Shown here in pieces: positions 41,014-51,144 of a stretch of 64,000 bases of DNA (position 1 is its first letter; the number at the start of each line of letters is the position of its first letter). The stretch comes from Bacillota bacterium. Lineage in GTDB: Bacteria; Bacillota; Clostridia; Lachnospirales; Lachnospiraceae. The position numbers and the translations under genes are program-made. Location: contig JAEYFP010000053.1 in the NCBI GenBank assembly GCA_023402845.1, positions 1-64,000 of the forward strand. Reading direction: 5' to 3'. Below the pieces are notes generated by a model. It searched no databases. It was given only the letters and a program-made list of their open reading frames with translations, and was not told where the DNA came from.

Positions 41014-41394
41014 ATGGCAAAGTTATCAACAGCAGAAATTCTTGATGCAATCAAAGAATTGACAGTATTAGAGTTAAATGAGTTAGTAAAGGCTTGTGAA
41101 GAAGAATTTGGCGTATCCGCAGCAGCAGGTGTCGTAGTTGCGGCAGCAGGCGGCGCAGGAGAAGCTGCAGCAGCAGAGGAAAAGACAGAGTTTGACGTAG
41201 AGCTTACAGAGGTGGGCGCTAACAAAGTTAAGGTAATCAAGGTTGTTCGTGAAGCTACAGGTCTCGGACTGAAGGAAGCAAAGGATCTTGTTGATGCTGC
41301 TCCGAAGGTTCTGAAGGAAGCTGCATCCAAGGAAGAAGCAGACGATCTCAAGGCTAAACTGGAAGCAGAGGGTGCAAAAGTTACATTAAAGTAA
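41014..41394 (+). CDS. rplL: 50S ribosomal protein L7/L12
   Basis: A 126-residue protein: LTVLELNELVKACEEEFGVSA, an Ala/Gly-rich hinge and the C-terminal domain VIKVVREATGLGLKEAKDLVDAAPK with the usual ending KLEAEGAKVTLK. It forms the flexible stalk that recruits translation factors. GGAGG precedes the ATG. It is followed by an rpoB promoter region that also contains a terminator-like hairpin. Confidence 0.97.
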   Translation: MAKLSTAEILDAIKELTVLELNELVKACEEEFGVSAAAGVVVAAAGGAGEAAAAEEKTEFDVELTEVGANKVKVIKVVREATGLGLKEAKDLVDAAPKVLKEAASKEEADDLKAKLEAEGAKVTLK

Positions 41395-41457
41395 TTTTGT
41401 GTAATGTGGCCATTGCTTGAATAATTATTTATAACTTAATAAAATAGAAAATATTTC

Positions 41458-41486
41458 TTGACTAAGAAAAGAGCTTGTGTTATCAT
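41458..41486 (+). promoter_or_regulatory. Promoter of rpoB-rpoC
   Basis: TTGACT (41458-41463), 17 bases, TATCAT (41481-41486), within the 239-base rplL-rpoB gap. Confidence 0.75.
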
Positions 41487-41525
41487 GGACAGTGCACTAT
41501 TGTGGCGACATGGGCTCTTTTTTGT
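41467..41525 (+). terminator. Partial terminator after rplL that encloses the rpoB -10 box
   Basis: GAGCTTGTG (41471-41479) pairs with CATGGGCTC (41509-41517) including G-U pairs, preceded by AAAA and followed by T6. Transcripts from rplL would meet it; transcripts from the rpoB promoter start inside the loop and escape it. Confidence 0.55.
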
Positions 41526-41633
41526 TTTTCCAAAATTACGCAATTCTTTCGCATAATTTTGTTAAAGAAAGAAAACTGTGTCATTTTAGTGAATCTTAAC
41601 AGATTAATCATATAAGAACGGGGTGAAACGTCA

Positions 41634-44600
41634 ATGGAAAAGAACAGAATACGTCCGGTTACAGTTGGCAAGAGTACACGTATGAGCTATTCACGACAAA
41701 AAGAGGTATTGGAAATGCCGAATCTCATCGAGGTACAAAAGGACTCTTACCACTGGTTTCTGGATGAAGGTCTGAAAGAGGTCTTTGCGGACATCTCTCC
41801 AATTACGGATTACAGTGACCATTTGAGCCTGGAATTCGTGGATTTTGTTTTATGCGAAGATGATGTGAAGTATTCTATTGAAGAGTGTAAAGAGCGGGAT
41901 GCGACCTATGCGGCTCCCCTGAAGGTCAGGGTCAGGCTCTACAATAAACAGGACGATAAAATCATTGAGCATGAAATATTTATGGGTGATCTTCCTCTGA
42001 TGACGGAAACGGGTACCTTTGTAATCAACGGAGCCGAACGTGTTATCGTCAGTCAGTTAGTCCGCTCCCCGGGTATTTATTATGCAATCAGCCATGATAA
42101 GCTCGGCAAGAAATTGTTTTCCTCGACGGTTATCCCTAACAGAGGTGCATGGTTGGAATATGAAACAGATTCCAATGATGTGTTCTTTGTGCGTGTAGAT
42201 AGAACGAGAAAGGTTCCCGTTACGGTTTTGATCCGGTCACTCGGTATCGGGACAAACGAAGAGATTCTGGATTTATTCGGTGATGAGCCGAAGATCCTCG
42301 CTTCCTTTGCCAAGGATACGTCGGAAAGCTATCAGGAGGGTCTTCTTGAATTATACAAAAAAATCCGTCCGGGCGAGCCGCTTACTGTGGAGAGTGCGGA
42401 AAGCTTAATCAATGCAATGTTTTTTGACCCCAGAAGATATGACTTGGCCAAAGTCGGCAGATATAAATTTAATAAGAAACTGGCTCTTAGAAACAGAATC
42501 CGGCATCAGATTCTGGCAGAGGATGTTGTCGATGTGACGACGGGTGAAATCCTTGCTCAAAAAGGGACAAAGGTAACGGCAGAGTTGGCAGATAAGATTC
42601 AGAATGCTGCAATTCCTTTTGTATACGTTCAGACAGAGGAGAGGAATGTCAAGATTCTTTCCAATATGATGGTGGATATTACAAATTTTGTTGACTGTAA
42701 GCCAAAAGAACTTGGTATCACAGAATTTGTTTACTATCCTGCGCTTGCAAAGCTGCTGGAGGAGCACGGAGATGATGCCAAGGCACTTGGCAATGCAATT
42801 CGCAGAAGTGTGCACGAGCTTATTCCGAAGCATATCACAAAAGAGGATATTATTGCTTCGATCAACTACAACATTCATTTGGAATACGGTATCGGAAAGG
42901 AAGACGACATTGATCATTTGGGCAACAGAAGGATCAGAGCTGTCGGCGAACTGTTGCAGAACCAGTACAGAATCGGACTTTCCAGACTCGAACGAGTTGT
43001 TCGCGAGCGTATGACAACACAGGATCTGGAAGGGATATCCCCGCAGGCTTTGATCAATATCAAACCGGTCACGGCTGCGGTAAAGGAATTTTTCGGTTCT
43101 TCCCAGCTCTCTCAGTTTATGGATCAGAATAACCCGCTCGGCGAGCTGACACACAAGAGACGTCTTTCCGCGTTAGGCCCGGGTGGTCTGTCACGAGACA
43201 GGGCAGGCTTTGAGGTTCGAGATGTACACTATTCCCATTATGGAAGAATGTGTCCGATCGAGACGCCGGAAGGTCCGAATATCGGTCTGATTAACTCTCT
43301 TGCATGTTATGCGAGAATTAATGAATATGGATTTGTAGAAGCGCCTTACCGCGAAATTGATCAGTCTGATCCGAAAAATCCGATTGTTACAGACCATGTT
43401 ATTTATATGACGGCAGATGAAGAGGATAATTACCATGTGGCACAGGCGAATGAGCCGCTGGATGAAACCGGCCATTTCATGAGAAATAGTGTTTCCGGCC
43501 GTTACAGAGATGAGACACAGGAATATGATAAGTTCATGTTTGAATATATGGATGTATCGCCGAAGATGGTATTTTCCGTTGCAACGGCGCTGATTCCGTT
43601 CCTGGAAAATGATGATGCAAACCGTGCCCTCATGGGCTCCAACATGCAGCGTCAGGCAGTGCCGCTTCTGATTACGGAAGCACCGGTAGTCGGAACAGGT
43701 ATGGAACCGAAGGCAGCAGTGGACTCCGGTGTCTGTGTTGTCGCAAAGAAGTCCGGAACGATAGACCGTTCCGTATCAAACGAAATTATGATGACCTATG
43801 ACGATGGAACAAAGGAGACTTACCGTTTATCGAAGTTTGTTAGAAGTAATCAGTCCAACTGCTATAACCAGAAGCCGATCGTTGTAAAGGGCGAGCATGT
43901 GGAAGCAGGACAGGTGATTGCGGATGGTCCTTCCACCGCAAACGGTGAAATCGCTCTGGGCAAGAACCCGCTTATCGCGTTTATGACGTGGGAGGGTTAT
44001 AACTATGAGGATGCTGTATTGCTGAGTGAGCGGCTGGTGCAGGAGGATGTGTATACATCCGTCCATATCGAGGAGCATGAGGCGGAAGCCCGCGATACGA
44101 AGCTGGGGCCGGAAGAAATTACAAGAGACGTTCCGGGTGTCGGCGAAGATGCTTTGAAGGATTTGGATGAAAGAGGCATTATCCGTATCGGTGCCGAGGT
44201 TCGTGCGGGCGATATTCTTGTCGGTAAGGTTACGCCGAAGGGAGAGACCGAGCTAACCGCAGAGGAAAGGCTGCTGCGGGCCATTTTCGGTGAGAAGGCA
44301 AGAGAAGTCAGAGATACGTCCCTAAAGGTGCCTCACGGCGAATATGGTATTATTGTAGATGCCAAAATATTTACAAGAGAAAATGGTGATGAACTTCCTC
44401 CGGGAGTGAACCAGTCCGTTCGTATTTATATTGCACAAAAAAGAAAAATTTCAGTCGGTGATAAGATGGCAGGCCGTCACGGCAACAAGGGCGTTGTTTC
44501 CCGCGTGGTTCCGGTAGAGGATATGCCTTATCTGCCGAATGGACGCCCGGTTGATATCGTGTTGAATCCTCTTGGCGTTCCGTCCCGTATGAATATCGGA

Positions 44601-45476
44601 CAGGTACTCGAAATCCATCTGTCGCTTGCGGCAAAGGCGCTTGGCTTCAATATCGCCACGCCGGTATTTGACGGCGCAAATGAGGACGATATCATGGACA
44701 CGCTGGATCTGGCAAATGATTACGTGAATCTGGAATGGGAGGAATTCTCCAAGAGACATAAGAAAGAGCTGCTTCCGGAAGTATATGAATATCTTTCGGA
44801 AAACAGAGATCATAGAGCGGTATGGAAGGGCGTTCCGATTAACCGTGACGGTAAGGTACGTCTCCGTGACGGCAGGACTGGTGAATTCTTTGACAGTTCG
44901 GTAACAATCGGCCATATGCACTATCTGAAGCTGCACCACCTCGTCGATGATAAGATTCATGCTCGTTCGACGGGCCCGTATTCCTTAGTTACCCAGCAGC
45001 CGCTCGGTGGTAAAGCACAGTTTGGCGGACAGCGTTTCGGTGAGATGGAGGTTTGGGCACTTGAGGCTTACGGCGCATCCTACACGCTGCAGGAGATATT
45101 GACCGTGAAGTCCGATGATGTGGTGGGCCGTGTCAAAACCTACGAGGCAATTATTAAGGGCGATAATATCCCTGAACCGGGTATTCCGGAGTCGTTCAAG
45201 GTGTTATTAAAGGAGCTTCAGTCACTTGGTCTGGATGTGCGCGTACTGCGTGATGACCAAACCGAAGTGGAAATCATGGAAACGATGGACTATGGTGAAA
45301 CTGACCTTCGTTCCGTAATTGAAGGGGATTCCAGGCGTTACAGCGATGAGTCCTTTGCAGACAGCGGCTACACGACACAGGAATTCGACGAAGAAAACGA
45401 AGAGCTTGTTGATGTGGAAGAAGATTTCGAAGAAGAAGAGGGCTATGTCGAGTCAGAGGAACCGGATTTATTATAA
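41634..45476 (+). CDS. rpoB: DNA-directed RNA polymerase subunit beta
   Basis: A 1280-residue catalytic subunit. It starts MEKNRIRPVTVGKSTRMSYS. The rifampicin region reads SSQLSQFMDQNNPLGELTHKRRLSALGPGG (parts: SQLSQFMDQNN and THKRRLSALGPGG), the drug-sensitive form, with D516, H526 and S531 equivalents unchanged. KMAGRHGNKGVVS near residue 944 is a conserved active-site segment. The C-terminus has an acidic extension (DEENEELVDVEEDFEEEEGY) seen in related Clostridia. GGGGTGA precedes the start and rpoC follows after 30 bases. Confidence 0.98.
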   Translation: MEKNRIRPVTVGKSTRMSYSRQKEVLEMPNLIEVQKDSYHWFLDEGLKEVFADISPITDYSDHLSLEFVDFVLCEDDVKYSIEECKERDATYAAPLKVRVRLYNKQDDKIIEHEIFMGDLPLMTETGTFVINGAERVIVSQLVRSPGIYYAISHDKLGKKLFSSTVIPNRGAWLEYETDSNDVFFVRVDRTRKVPVTVLIRSLGIGTNEEILDLFGDEPKILASFAKDTSESYQEGLLELYKKIRPGEPLTVESAESLINAMFFDPRRYDLAKVGRYKFNKKLALRNRIRHQILAEDVVDVTTGEILAQKGTKVTAELADKIQNAAIPFVYVQTEERNVKILSNMMVDITNFVDCKPKELGITEFVYYPALAKLLEEHGDDAKALGNAIRRSVHELIPKHITKEDIIASINYNIHLEYGIGKEDDIDHLGNRRIRAVGELLQNQYRIGLSRLERVVRERMTTQDLEGISPQALINIKPVTAAVKEFFGSSQLSQFMDQNNPLGELTHKRRLSALGPGGLSRDRAGFEVRDVHYSHYGRMCPIETPEGPNIGLINSLACYARINEYGFVEAPYREIDQSDPKNPIVTDHVIYMTADEEDNYHVAQANEPLDETGHFMRNSVSGRYRDETQEYDKFMFEYMDVSPKMVFSVATALIPFLENDDANRALMGSNMQRQAVPLLITEAPVVGTGMEPKAAVDSGVCVVAKKSGTIDRSVSNEIMMTYDDGTKETYRLSKFVRSNQSNCYNQKPIVVKGEHVEAGQVIADGPSTANGEIALGKNPLIAFMTWEGYNYEDAVLLSERLVQEDVYTSVHIEEHEAEARDTKLGPEEITRDVPGVGEDALKDLDERGIIRIGAEVRAGDILVGKVTPKGETELTAEERLLRAIFGEKAREVRDTSLKVPHGEYGIIVDAKIFTRENGDELPPGVNQSVRIYIAQKRKISVGDKMAGRHGNKGVVSRVVPVEDMPYLPNGRPVDIVLNPLGVPSRMNIGQVLEIHLSLAAKALGFNIATPVFDGANEDDIMDTLDLANDYVNLEWEEFSKRHKKELLPEVYEYLSENRDHRAVWKGVPINRDGKVRLRDGRTGEFFDSSVTIGHMHYLKLHHLVDDKIHARSTGPYSLVTQQPLGGKAQFGGQRFGEMEVWALEAYGASYTLQEILTVKSDDVVGRVKTYEAIIKGDNIPEPGIPESFKVLLKELQSLGLDVRVLRDDQTEVEIMETMDYGETDLRSVIEGDSRRYSDESFADSGYTTQEFDEENEELVDVEEDFEEEEGYVESEEPDLL

Positions 45477-45506
45477 GTAAGTAAAATTTCGGAAGGAGTG
45501 CCATAC

Positions 45507-48500
45507 ATGCCAGAAATGAATAAAGATGGATATCAGCCAATGACCTTTGATGCAATCAAGATCGGGCTGGCATCACCGGAAAAGATCAGGGAATGGTCCA
45601 GAGGCGAGGTAAAGAAGCCGGAAACAATCAATTACAGGACGTTAAAGCCGGAAAAGGACGGACTGTTCTGCGAAAAGATTTTCGGACCGAGCAAGGACTG
45701 GGAATGTCATTGCGGTAAATATAAAAAAATCCGTTATAAGGGTGTTATTTGTGATCGCTGCGGTGTCGAAGTCACGAAAGCGAATGTCCGAAGGGAGCGT
45801 ATGGGGCATATTGAGCTTGCGGCTCCGGTATCCCATATTTGGTATTTTAAGGGGATCCCTAGCAGAATGGGATTGATTCTCGACCTTTCTCCTAGGACAC
45901 TGGAAAAAGTGCTTTATTTTGCAAACTATATCGTACTTGATCCGGCTGATACCGATCTGAAATATAAGCAGGTGCTGTCTGAGAGAGAGTATCAGGAATA
46001 TCGGACAAACTGGGGGACAAAGTTCCGTGTCGGAATGGGTGCAGAGGCGATTAAGGAGCTTTTGCAGGCGATTGATCTGGAGGGTGAAACGACCGAACTG
46101 AAGGTTGCACTGAAGGAGTCCACCGGACAAAAGAGAGCTAAAATTATCAAGAGGCTGGAGGTTGTGGAGGCCTTTCGCGGTTCGGGCAACAGGCCGGAGT
46201 GGATGGTTATGGACGTGGTTCCGGTGATTCCTCCGGATTTGCGCCCGATGGTTCAGTTGGACGGCGGTAGATTTGCGACCTCTGATCTGAATGATCTTTA
46301 CAGAAGGATTATCAACAGAAATAACCGTTTAAAGAGGCTGTTGGAGCTTGGTGCGCCGGATATTATTGTCAGAAATGAAAAGCGAATGCTTCAGGAAGCA
46401 GTAGATGCTTTGATTGATAACGGCAGAAGGGGCAGACCGGTTACGGGCCCCGGAAACAGGGCACTGAAATCTTTGTCGGATATGTTAAAAGGAAAATCGG
46501 GACGTTTCCGTCAGAATTTGCTGGGAAAACGTGTCGACTATTCGGGGCGTTCTGTTATTGTCGTAGGTCCTGAGCTTAAGATTTATCAGTGTGGACTTCC
46601 GAAGGAAATGGCGATTGAGCTGTTTAAGCCCTTTGTTATGAAAGAGCTGGTAGCAAACGGCACGTCACACAACATTAAAAATGCAAAGAAAATGGTAGAG
46701 CGTCTGCGTCCCGAGGTTTGGGATGTGTTAGAGGACGTCATTAAGGAGCATCCGGTTATGCTGAATCGTGCACCTACTCTGCACAGGCTTGGTATTCAGG
46801 CATTTGAGCCGATTCTTGTAGAGGGTAAGGCGATTAAGCTGCATCCGCTCGTATGTACTGCTTACAATGCCGATTTCGATGGCGACCAGATGGCCGTGCA
46901 TCTTCCGCTTTCCGTGGAAGCACAGGCAGAGTGCCGATTCCTTCTGCTCTCGCCGAATAACCTGTTAAAGCCATCGGATGGCGGCCCGGTTGCCGTTCCT
47001 TCTCAGGATATGGTGCTCGGAATCTACTATCTGACGATGGATAAATTTAAGGACTATTCGCAGGATCCTGATTTTACAGGAGAGGCGGAGGTCGAATATG
47101 CTTCAATTGAAGAAGCGATTAAGGCTTACAGTGATTATCAGGCCGAAAAGGCGGCTGCCGTAAAGGCGGGCAGGGATGTGTCCCAATTAAAGGGAGCGGC
47201 TTTAAACAGGGATACACTGATTCGAGTCTGTGTCGATTCGAACAGGGACAGATGGATTGTCTGTGAATTTATTGATATCATGGGACGCTATTACCACTCC
47301 ATGAATCAGGCACTGTTAGCTTATGAAAACAGTGAAATCTCTCTTCACCAGAGAATCAACGTCAGAAGAGAAAAGACTGATAGGAACGGAAACAAGATCT
47401 CCGGTATTTTGAACACGACCCTTGGCAGACTGATCTTTAATGAGATTCTTCCTCAGGATATGGGATTTGTCGACAGAGAAGATCCTGAAAATGCGCTGAA
47501 GCTTGAAATTGATTTTCATGTAGGAAAAAAAGGCTTAAAGCAGATTCTGGAAAAGGTCATCAATACACACGGTGCAACAAAGACTGCCGAGGTGCTTGAC
47601 GATATTAAGGCGATGGGCTATAAATATTCCACGAAGGCAGCGATGACCGTTTCAATCTCCGACATGACCGTGCCGGATAAGAAGCCGAAAATGCTTGCGA
47701 AAGCGCAGGATACTGTGGATATGATTACGCAGAATTATAAGCGTGGTCTGATCACGGAGGAGGAGCGTTACAGAGGTGTCATTGAGACATGGAACGACAC
47801 CGATAAGGAACTGACTAAGGTTCTTTTAGACGGCCTTGATAAATATAACAATATTTATATGATGGCAGACTCCGGTGCCCGTGGCTCCAACCAGCAGATT
47901 AAGCAGCTTGCCGGTATGCGAGGCCTGATGGCTGATACGACAGGCCGTACGATCGAGCTGCCGATTAAATCAAATTTCCGTGAAGGTTTGGATGTTCTGG
48001 AATATTTCATGTCCGCACATGGTGCACGTAAGGGTCTTTCCGATACGGCGCTTCGTACTGCCGATTCAGGATACCTGACAAGACGTCTGGTCGATGTCTC
48101 TCAGGAGCTGATCATTCGTGAGCAGGATTGCTGCGAGGGTAAGGAAGAGATTCCGGGCATGTACGTGAAGGCATTTACGGACGGCAAGGAAGTCATTGAG
48201 AAGCTTCAGGACAGAATCGTGGGAAGATATTCCTGCGAGGATATTTGCGATAAGGAAGGAAACAGTATCGTAAAGGCAAACCATATGATCACACCGAAAC
48301 GTGTCGAGAGAATTTTGTCCACGGGTGTGGATAAGGATGGGAAACCGATCGAGGGTGTAAAGATTCGTACAATTTTAACATGCAGGTGCCATAACGGAAT
48401 TTGTGCAAAGTGCTACGGCGCCAATATGGCCACGGGTGAAGCAGTGCAGGTTGGTGAGGCGGTCGGTATCATTGCCGCACAGTCCATCGGCGAGCCGGGT

Positions 48501-49448
48501 ACCCAGCTTACAATGCGTACGTTCCATACGGGCGGTGTTGCCGGCGATGATATTACACAGGGTCTTCCCCGTGTCGAGGAGCTTTTTGAGGCAAGAAAGC
48601 CGAAGGGACTTGCAATTATTTCGGAAATTGCCGGTAAAGCGGTAATCAGGGATACAAAGAAAAAGCGCGAGGTTGTCGTTACAAATGAGGAGACAGGCGA
48701 AATTAAGACATACCTGATCCCCTATGGCTCCAGGGCGAAGATCACCGATGATCCGGAAGGTCAGATCATCGAAGCCGGAGACGAATTGACAGACGGAAGT
48801 GTCAACCCGCATGATATATTAAAGATCAAAGGCGTTCGTGCCGTGCAGGATTATATGATTCGGGAGGTACAGCGTGTATACCGTTTGCAGGGTGTTGAAA
48901 TCAACGATAAGCACGTCGAAGTAATCGTGCGCCAGATGCTGAAAAAGGTTCGGGTTGAGAACAACGGTGATTCCGAGTTCCTGCCGGGTACGCTCGTGGA
49001 TACACTTGAGTTGGACGACATTAACGAACAGCTCGTTCAGGACGACAAAGAGCCGGCTGAGGGCAAGCAGGTTATGCTCGGTATTACGAAGGCATCTCTT
49101 GCCACGAGTTCATTCTTATCGGCTGCTTCCTTCCAGGAGACGACAAAGGTTCTCACCGAGGCTGCGATCAAGGGAAAGATTGATCCGTTGATTGGTCTGA
49201 AGGAAAATGTCATCATCGGTAAGCTGATTCCGGCCGGTACGGGTATGAAACGCTATCGCAGTGTACAACTCGACACGAGCGCGACCGATATTATTGTCAT
49301 AGAGGAAGAAGGCGAGAATGCCGAAGCTGCGGAAGACATAGAAAGTGTAGAATTAATGGTAAGTGAAGAAGCTGCTGATGACATCATAGACGATTTGGAA
49401 ACTGAAACGGAAGAAGTTCCGGCAGAAATGGTAGCAGAAGAAGTCTGA
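45507..49448 (+). CDS. rpoC: DNA-directed RNA polymerase subunit beta-prime
   Basis: A 1313-residue catalytic subunit. The start at 45507 (MPEMNKDGYQPMTFDAIKIG) has GGAAGGAG at correct spacing; GTG 45498 overlaps that site. Zinc ligands are CHCGKYKKIRYKGVICDRCG (in part CDRCG), the Mg site is NADFDGDQMAVH and the second zinc site is CRCHNGICAKC. MRTFHTGGVAGDDITQG covers the trigger-loop end. A Glu-rich tail follows the normal end. A perfect hairpin terminator follows the stop, shared with the convergent pilT gene. Confidence 0.98.
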   Translation: MPEMNKDGYQPMTFDAIKIGLASPEKIREWSRGEVKKPETINYRTLKPEKDGLFCEKIFGPSKDWECHCGKYKKIRYKGVICDRCGVEVTKANVRRERMGHIELAAPVSHIWYFKGIPSRMGLILDLSPRTLEKVLYFANYIVLDPADTDLKYKQVLSEREYQEYRTNWGTKFRVGMGAEAIKELLQAIDLEGETTELKVALKESTGQKRAKIIKRLEVVEAFRGSGNRPEWMVMDVVPVIPPDLRPMVQLDGGRFATSDLNDLYRRIINRNNRLKRLLELGAPDIIVRNEKRMLQEAVDALIDNGRRGRPVTGPGNRALKSLSDMLKGKSGRFRQNLLGKRVDYSGRSVIVVGPELKIYQCGLPKEMAIELFKPFVMKELVANGTSHNIKNAKKMVERLRPEVWDVLEDVIKEHPVMLNRAPTLHRLGIQAFEPILVEGKAIKLHPLVCTAYNADFDGDQMAVHLPLSVEAQAECRFLLLSPNNLLKPSDGGPVAVPSQDMVLGIYYLTMDKFKDYSQDPDFTGEAEVEYASIEEAIKAYSDYQAEKAAAVKAGRDVSQLKGAALNRDTLIRVCVDSNRDRWIVCEFIDIMGRYYHSMNQALLAYENSEISLHQRINVRREKTDRNGNKISGILNTTLGRLIFNEILPQDMGFVDREDPENALKLEIDFHVGKKGLKQILEKVINTHGATKTAEVLDDIKAMGYKYSTKAAMTVSISDMTVPDKKPKMLAKAQDTVDMITQNYKRGLITEEERYRGVIETWNDTDKELTKVLLDGLDKYNNIYMMADSGARGSNQQIKQLAGMRGLMADTTGRTIELPIKSNFREGLDVLEYFMSAHGARKGLSDTALRTADSGYLTRRLVDVSQELIIREQDCCEGKEEIPGMYVKAFTDGKEVIEKLQDRIVGRYSCEDICDKEGNSIVKANHMITPKRVERILSTGVDKDGKPIEGVKIRTILTCRCHNGICAKCYGANMATGEAVQVGEAVGIIAAQSIGEPGTQLTMRTFHTGGVAGDDITQGLPRVEELFEARKPKGLAIISEIAGKAVIRDTKKKREVVVTNEETGEIKTYLIPYGSRAKITDDPEGQIIEAGDELTDGSVNPHDILKIKGVRAVQDYMIREVQRVYRLQGVEINDKHVEVIVRQMLKKVRVENNGDSEFLPGTLVDTLELDDINEQLVQDDKEPAEGKQVMLGITKASLATSSFLSAASFQETTKVLTEAAIKGKIDPLIGLKENVIIGKLIPAGTGMKRYRSVQLDTSATDIIVIEEEGENAEAAEDIESVELMVSEEAADDIIDDLETETEEVPAEMVAEEV

Positions 49449-49486
49449 GTTCCTGTTAGAAATGGTTGTTTATTTTTAGAATGACA

Positions 49487-49530
49487 AGATGTCTCAAAGA
49501 ATAAATCTTTGAGACATCTATTTTATTTTC
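49487..49530. terminator. Terminator between rpoC and pilT (convergent)
   Basis: A 13-bp perfect stem (AGATGTCTCAAAG / CTTTGAGACATCT), loop AATAAAT, followed by ATTTTATTTT. It ends rpoBC and, read on the other strand, the pilus operon (stop at 49518). Confidence 0.9.
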
Positions 49531-50582
49531 ATTTTTTTTGAAAGCAGATCCGCGTTGGTAGCGTATGTGAGGGCTGTTTTTTCGCTGATCCGCCCGCTTT
49601 TAAACAGACTTAACAGGCTTGTGTCCATCGCAATCATATCATCGGCGGCTGAGGAATAGATCATGCCGTCAATTTGGTGAACCTTGGATTCACGGATCAT
49701 ATTGCGGATGGCCGGCGTCAAAGTCATAATTTCAAAAACAGGAACAATGCTGCCATCTACAGCGGGGATCAATTGCTGGGATACGACCGCCTGCAGTACC
49801 ATCGAAAGCTGAATGGCAATCTGGTGCTGCTGATTAGAAGGAAAAGCATCAATAATACGGTCGATCGTGTTGGAAGCTCCCACCGTATGCAGCGTCGATA
49901 AAATCAAATGCCCGGTTTCGGCAGCGGTCATCGCGACATTCATTGTTTCGTAGTCACGCATTTCTCCCAACAGAATGACATCCGGGCTTTGGCGCAGAGA
50001 AGCACGCAGTGCGGTCAGATAGCTTTCCGTATCGGTGATGACCTCCCGCTGGCTTACAATACTTTTTTTATGCATATGCAAATATTCAAGCGGATCTTCA
50101 AGAGTAATAATGTGGGCTTGTCTGGTCGAATTGATATGGTCGATCATACAGGCAAGCGTTGTGGATTTACCGCTGCCGGCCGGGCCGGTAATGAGGACGA
50201 GCCCCTTCTTTTTATCTGAAAACCGAATAATATTTTCTGGAATTTCCAAATCCTCCGGACGGGGAATCGAAAAGGTGATGACGCGTATAACGGCTGAGAT
50301 GGAGCCGCGTTGTTTATAGGCACTGATACGATAGCGTGCCACACCCTTGATTGCAAAAGAAAAGTCGTCGTCACCCGTCGATAAAAGCCTTGTCATATCT
50401 CTGTCCTCGGCAAGCTGATAGATCGCAGTGATTATTTCTGAAGTCTGCTGCGGCATCAGCTTTGTCTCACCGCCCATACGCATCTGCCCGTTCACCTTAT
50501 AGGTGAGGGGAAGGCCGGCAACGATAAAGATATCGGATGCTCCGTCTTGTGTAATTTTGGTCAGTATATCAATAATGGACAT
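49518..50582 (-). CDS. pilT: Type IV pilus retraction ATPase PilT
   Basis: A 354-residue ATPase. It starts with SIIDILTKITQDGASDIFIVAG (the N-terminal PilT domain), then has Walker A GPAGSGKSTTLA, the Asp box (HIITLEDPLEYLH), Walker B (PDVILLGEMRD) and the His box (AETGHLILSTLHT). All are intact. It should power pilus retraction and twitching, or DNA uptake, from inside the membrane. It is the last gene of a - strand operon that contains PilC and pilin-like genes, but no PilB-type extension ATPase is in the window. AAAGGAGG precedes the ATG. Confidence 0.95.
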   Translation of the reverse strand: MSIIDILTKITQDGASDIFIVAGLPLTYKVNGQMRMGGETKLMPQQTSEIITAIYQLAEDRDMTRLLSTGDDDFSFAIKGVARYRISAYKQRGSISAVIRVITFSIPRPEDLEIPENIIRFSDKKKGLVLITGPAGSGKSTTLACMIDHINSTRQAHIITLEDPLEYLHMHKKSIVSQREVITDTESYLTALRASLRQSPDVILLGEMRDYETMNVAMTAAETGHLILSTLHTVGASNTIDRIIDAFPSNQQHQIAIQLSMVLQAVVSQQLIPAVDGSIVPVFEIMTLTPAIRNMIRESKVHQIDGMIYSSAADDMIAMDTSLLSLFKSGRISEKTALTYATNADLLSKKMKIK

Positions 50583-50619
50583 GAATCTAAATCCTCCTTT
50601 GTGCAGGTCTGGTAATCAA

Positions 50620-51126
50620 TTATTTGAATTGCATCAAACCGGTTTCTTCTTCGGGAGAAACGGCTTCCTCCTGCCATGTTTCATTTGCCACAGTCTGCCA
50701 TTTTTGAATGTGAAATAAAGCCGGATCTTTCGTGTCTGGATAGTGAATGGACAGACACACCTGCAAATCCTGTGTTTTATTTACGACAATCGAATATTGC
50801 AGAGTGACAGGAGTCGAGGAAATATCCACAATAATACGGTCGTTATCGGCAAAAATGCCCGGAATTGCGTTAAGATATCCATTCTCATCCTCACAGACAG
50901 CGTATTGCTTTGCTAAAAGAGCCTCGATGTTAGCCATGTAGATTTCTGCCATCTGGTTTGCCTCATAAAAATCAGTTGTTCTGTCAGCTGCCTGCCGGCT
51001 CAAGCGGTAATCTGAATTCGCACTCAAAAAAGAAAGTGCGGCAAAGGTCACGAGACAGAGCAGAACAAAGGTGACCAGGATCGAAGAAGAGCCGACATTT
51101 AATCCGGAGGATAATTTTTTTTTCAT
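50620..51126 (-). CDS. Pilus-operon membrane protein, PilX-like
   Basis: A 168-residue protein. One hydrophobic helix (residues 18-35, ILVTFVLLCLVTFAALSF) follows a basic N-terminus (MKKKLSSGLNVGSS), a single-pass, prepilin-like topology without a clear cleavage glycine. The rest is an extracytoplasmic domain with alternating strands. I do not recognise a family. Its position between prepilin-like genes and pilT suggests a minor pilin or pilus-assembly accessory like PilX. AAAGGAGC precedes the ATG. Confidence 0.6.
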   Translation of the reverse strand: MKKKLSSGLNVGSSSILVTFVLLCLVTFAALSFLSANSDYRLSRQAADRTTDFYEANQMAEIYMANIEALLAKQYAVCEDENGYLNAIPGIFADNDRIIVDISSTPVTLQYSIVVNKTQDLQVCLSIHYPDTKDPALFHIQKWQTVANETWQEEAVSPEEETGLMQFK

Positions 51127-51144
51127 AATAAAAGCTCCTTTAAG

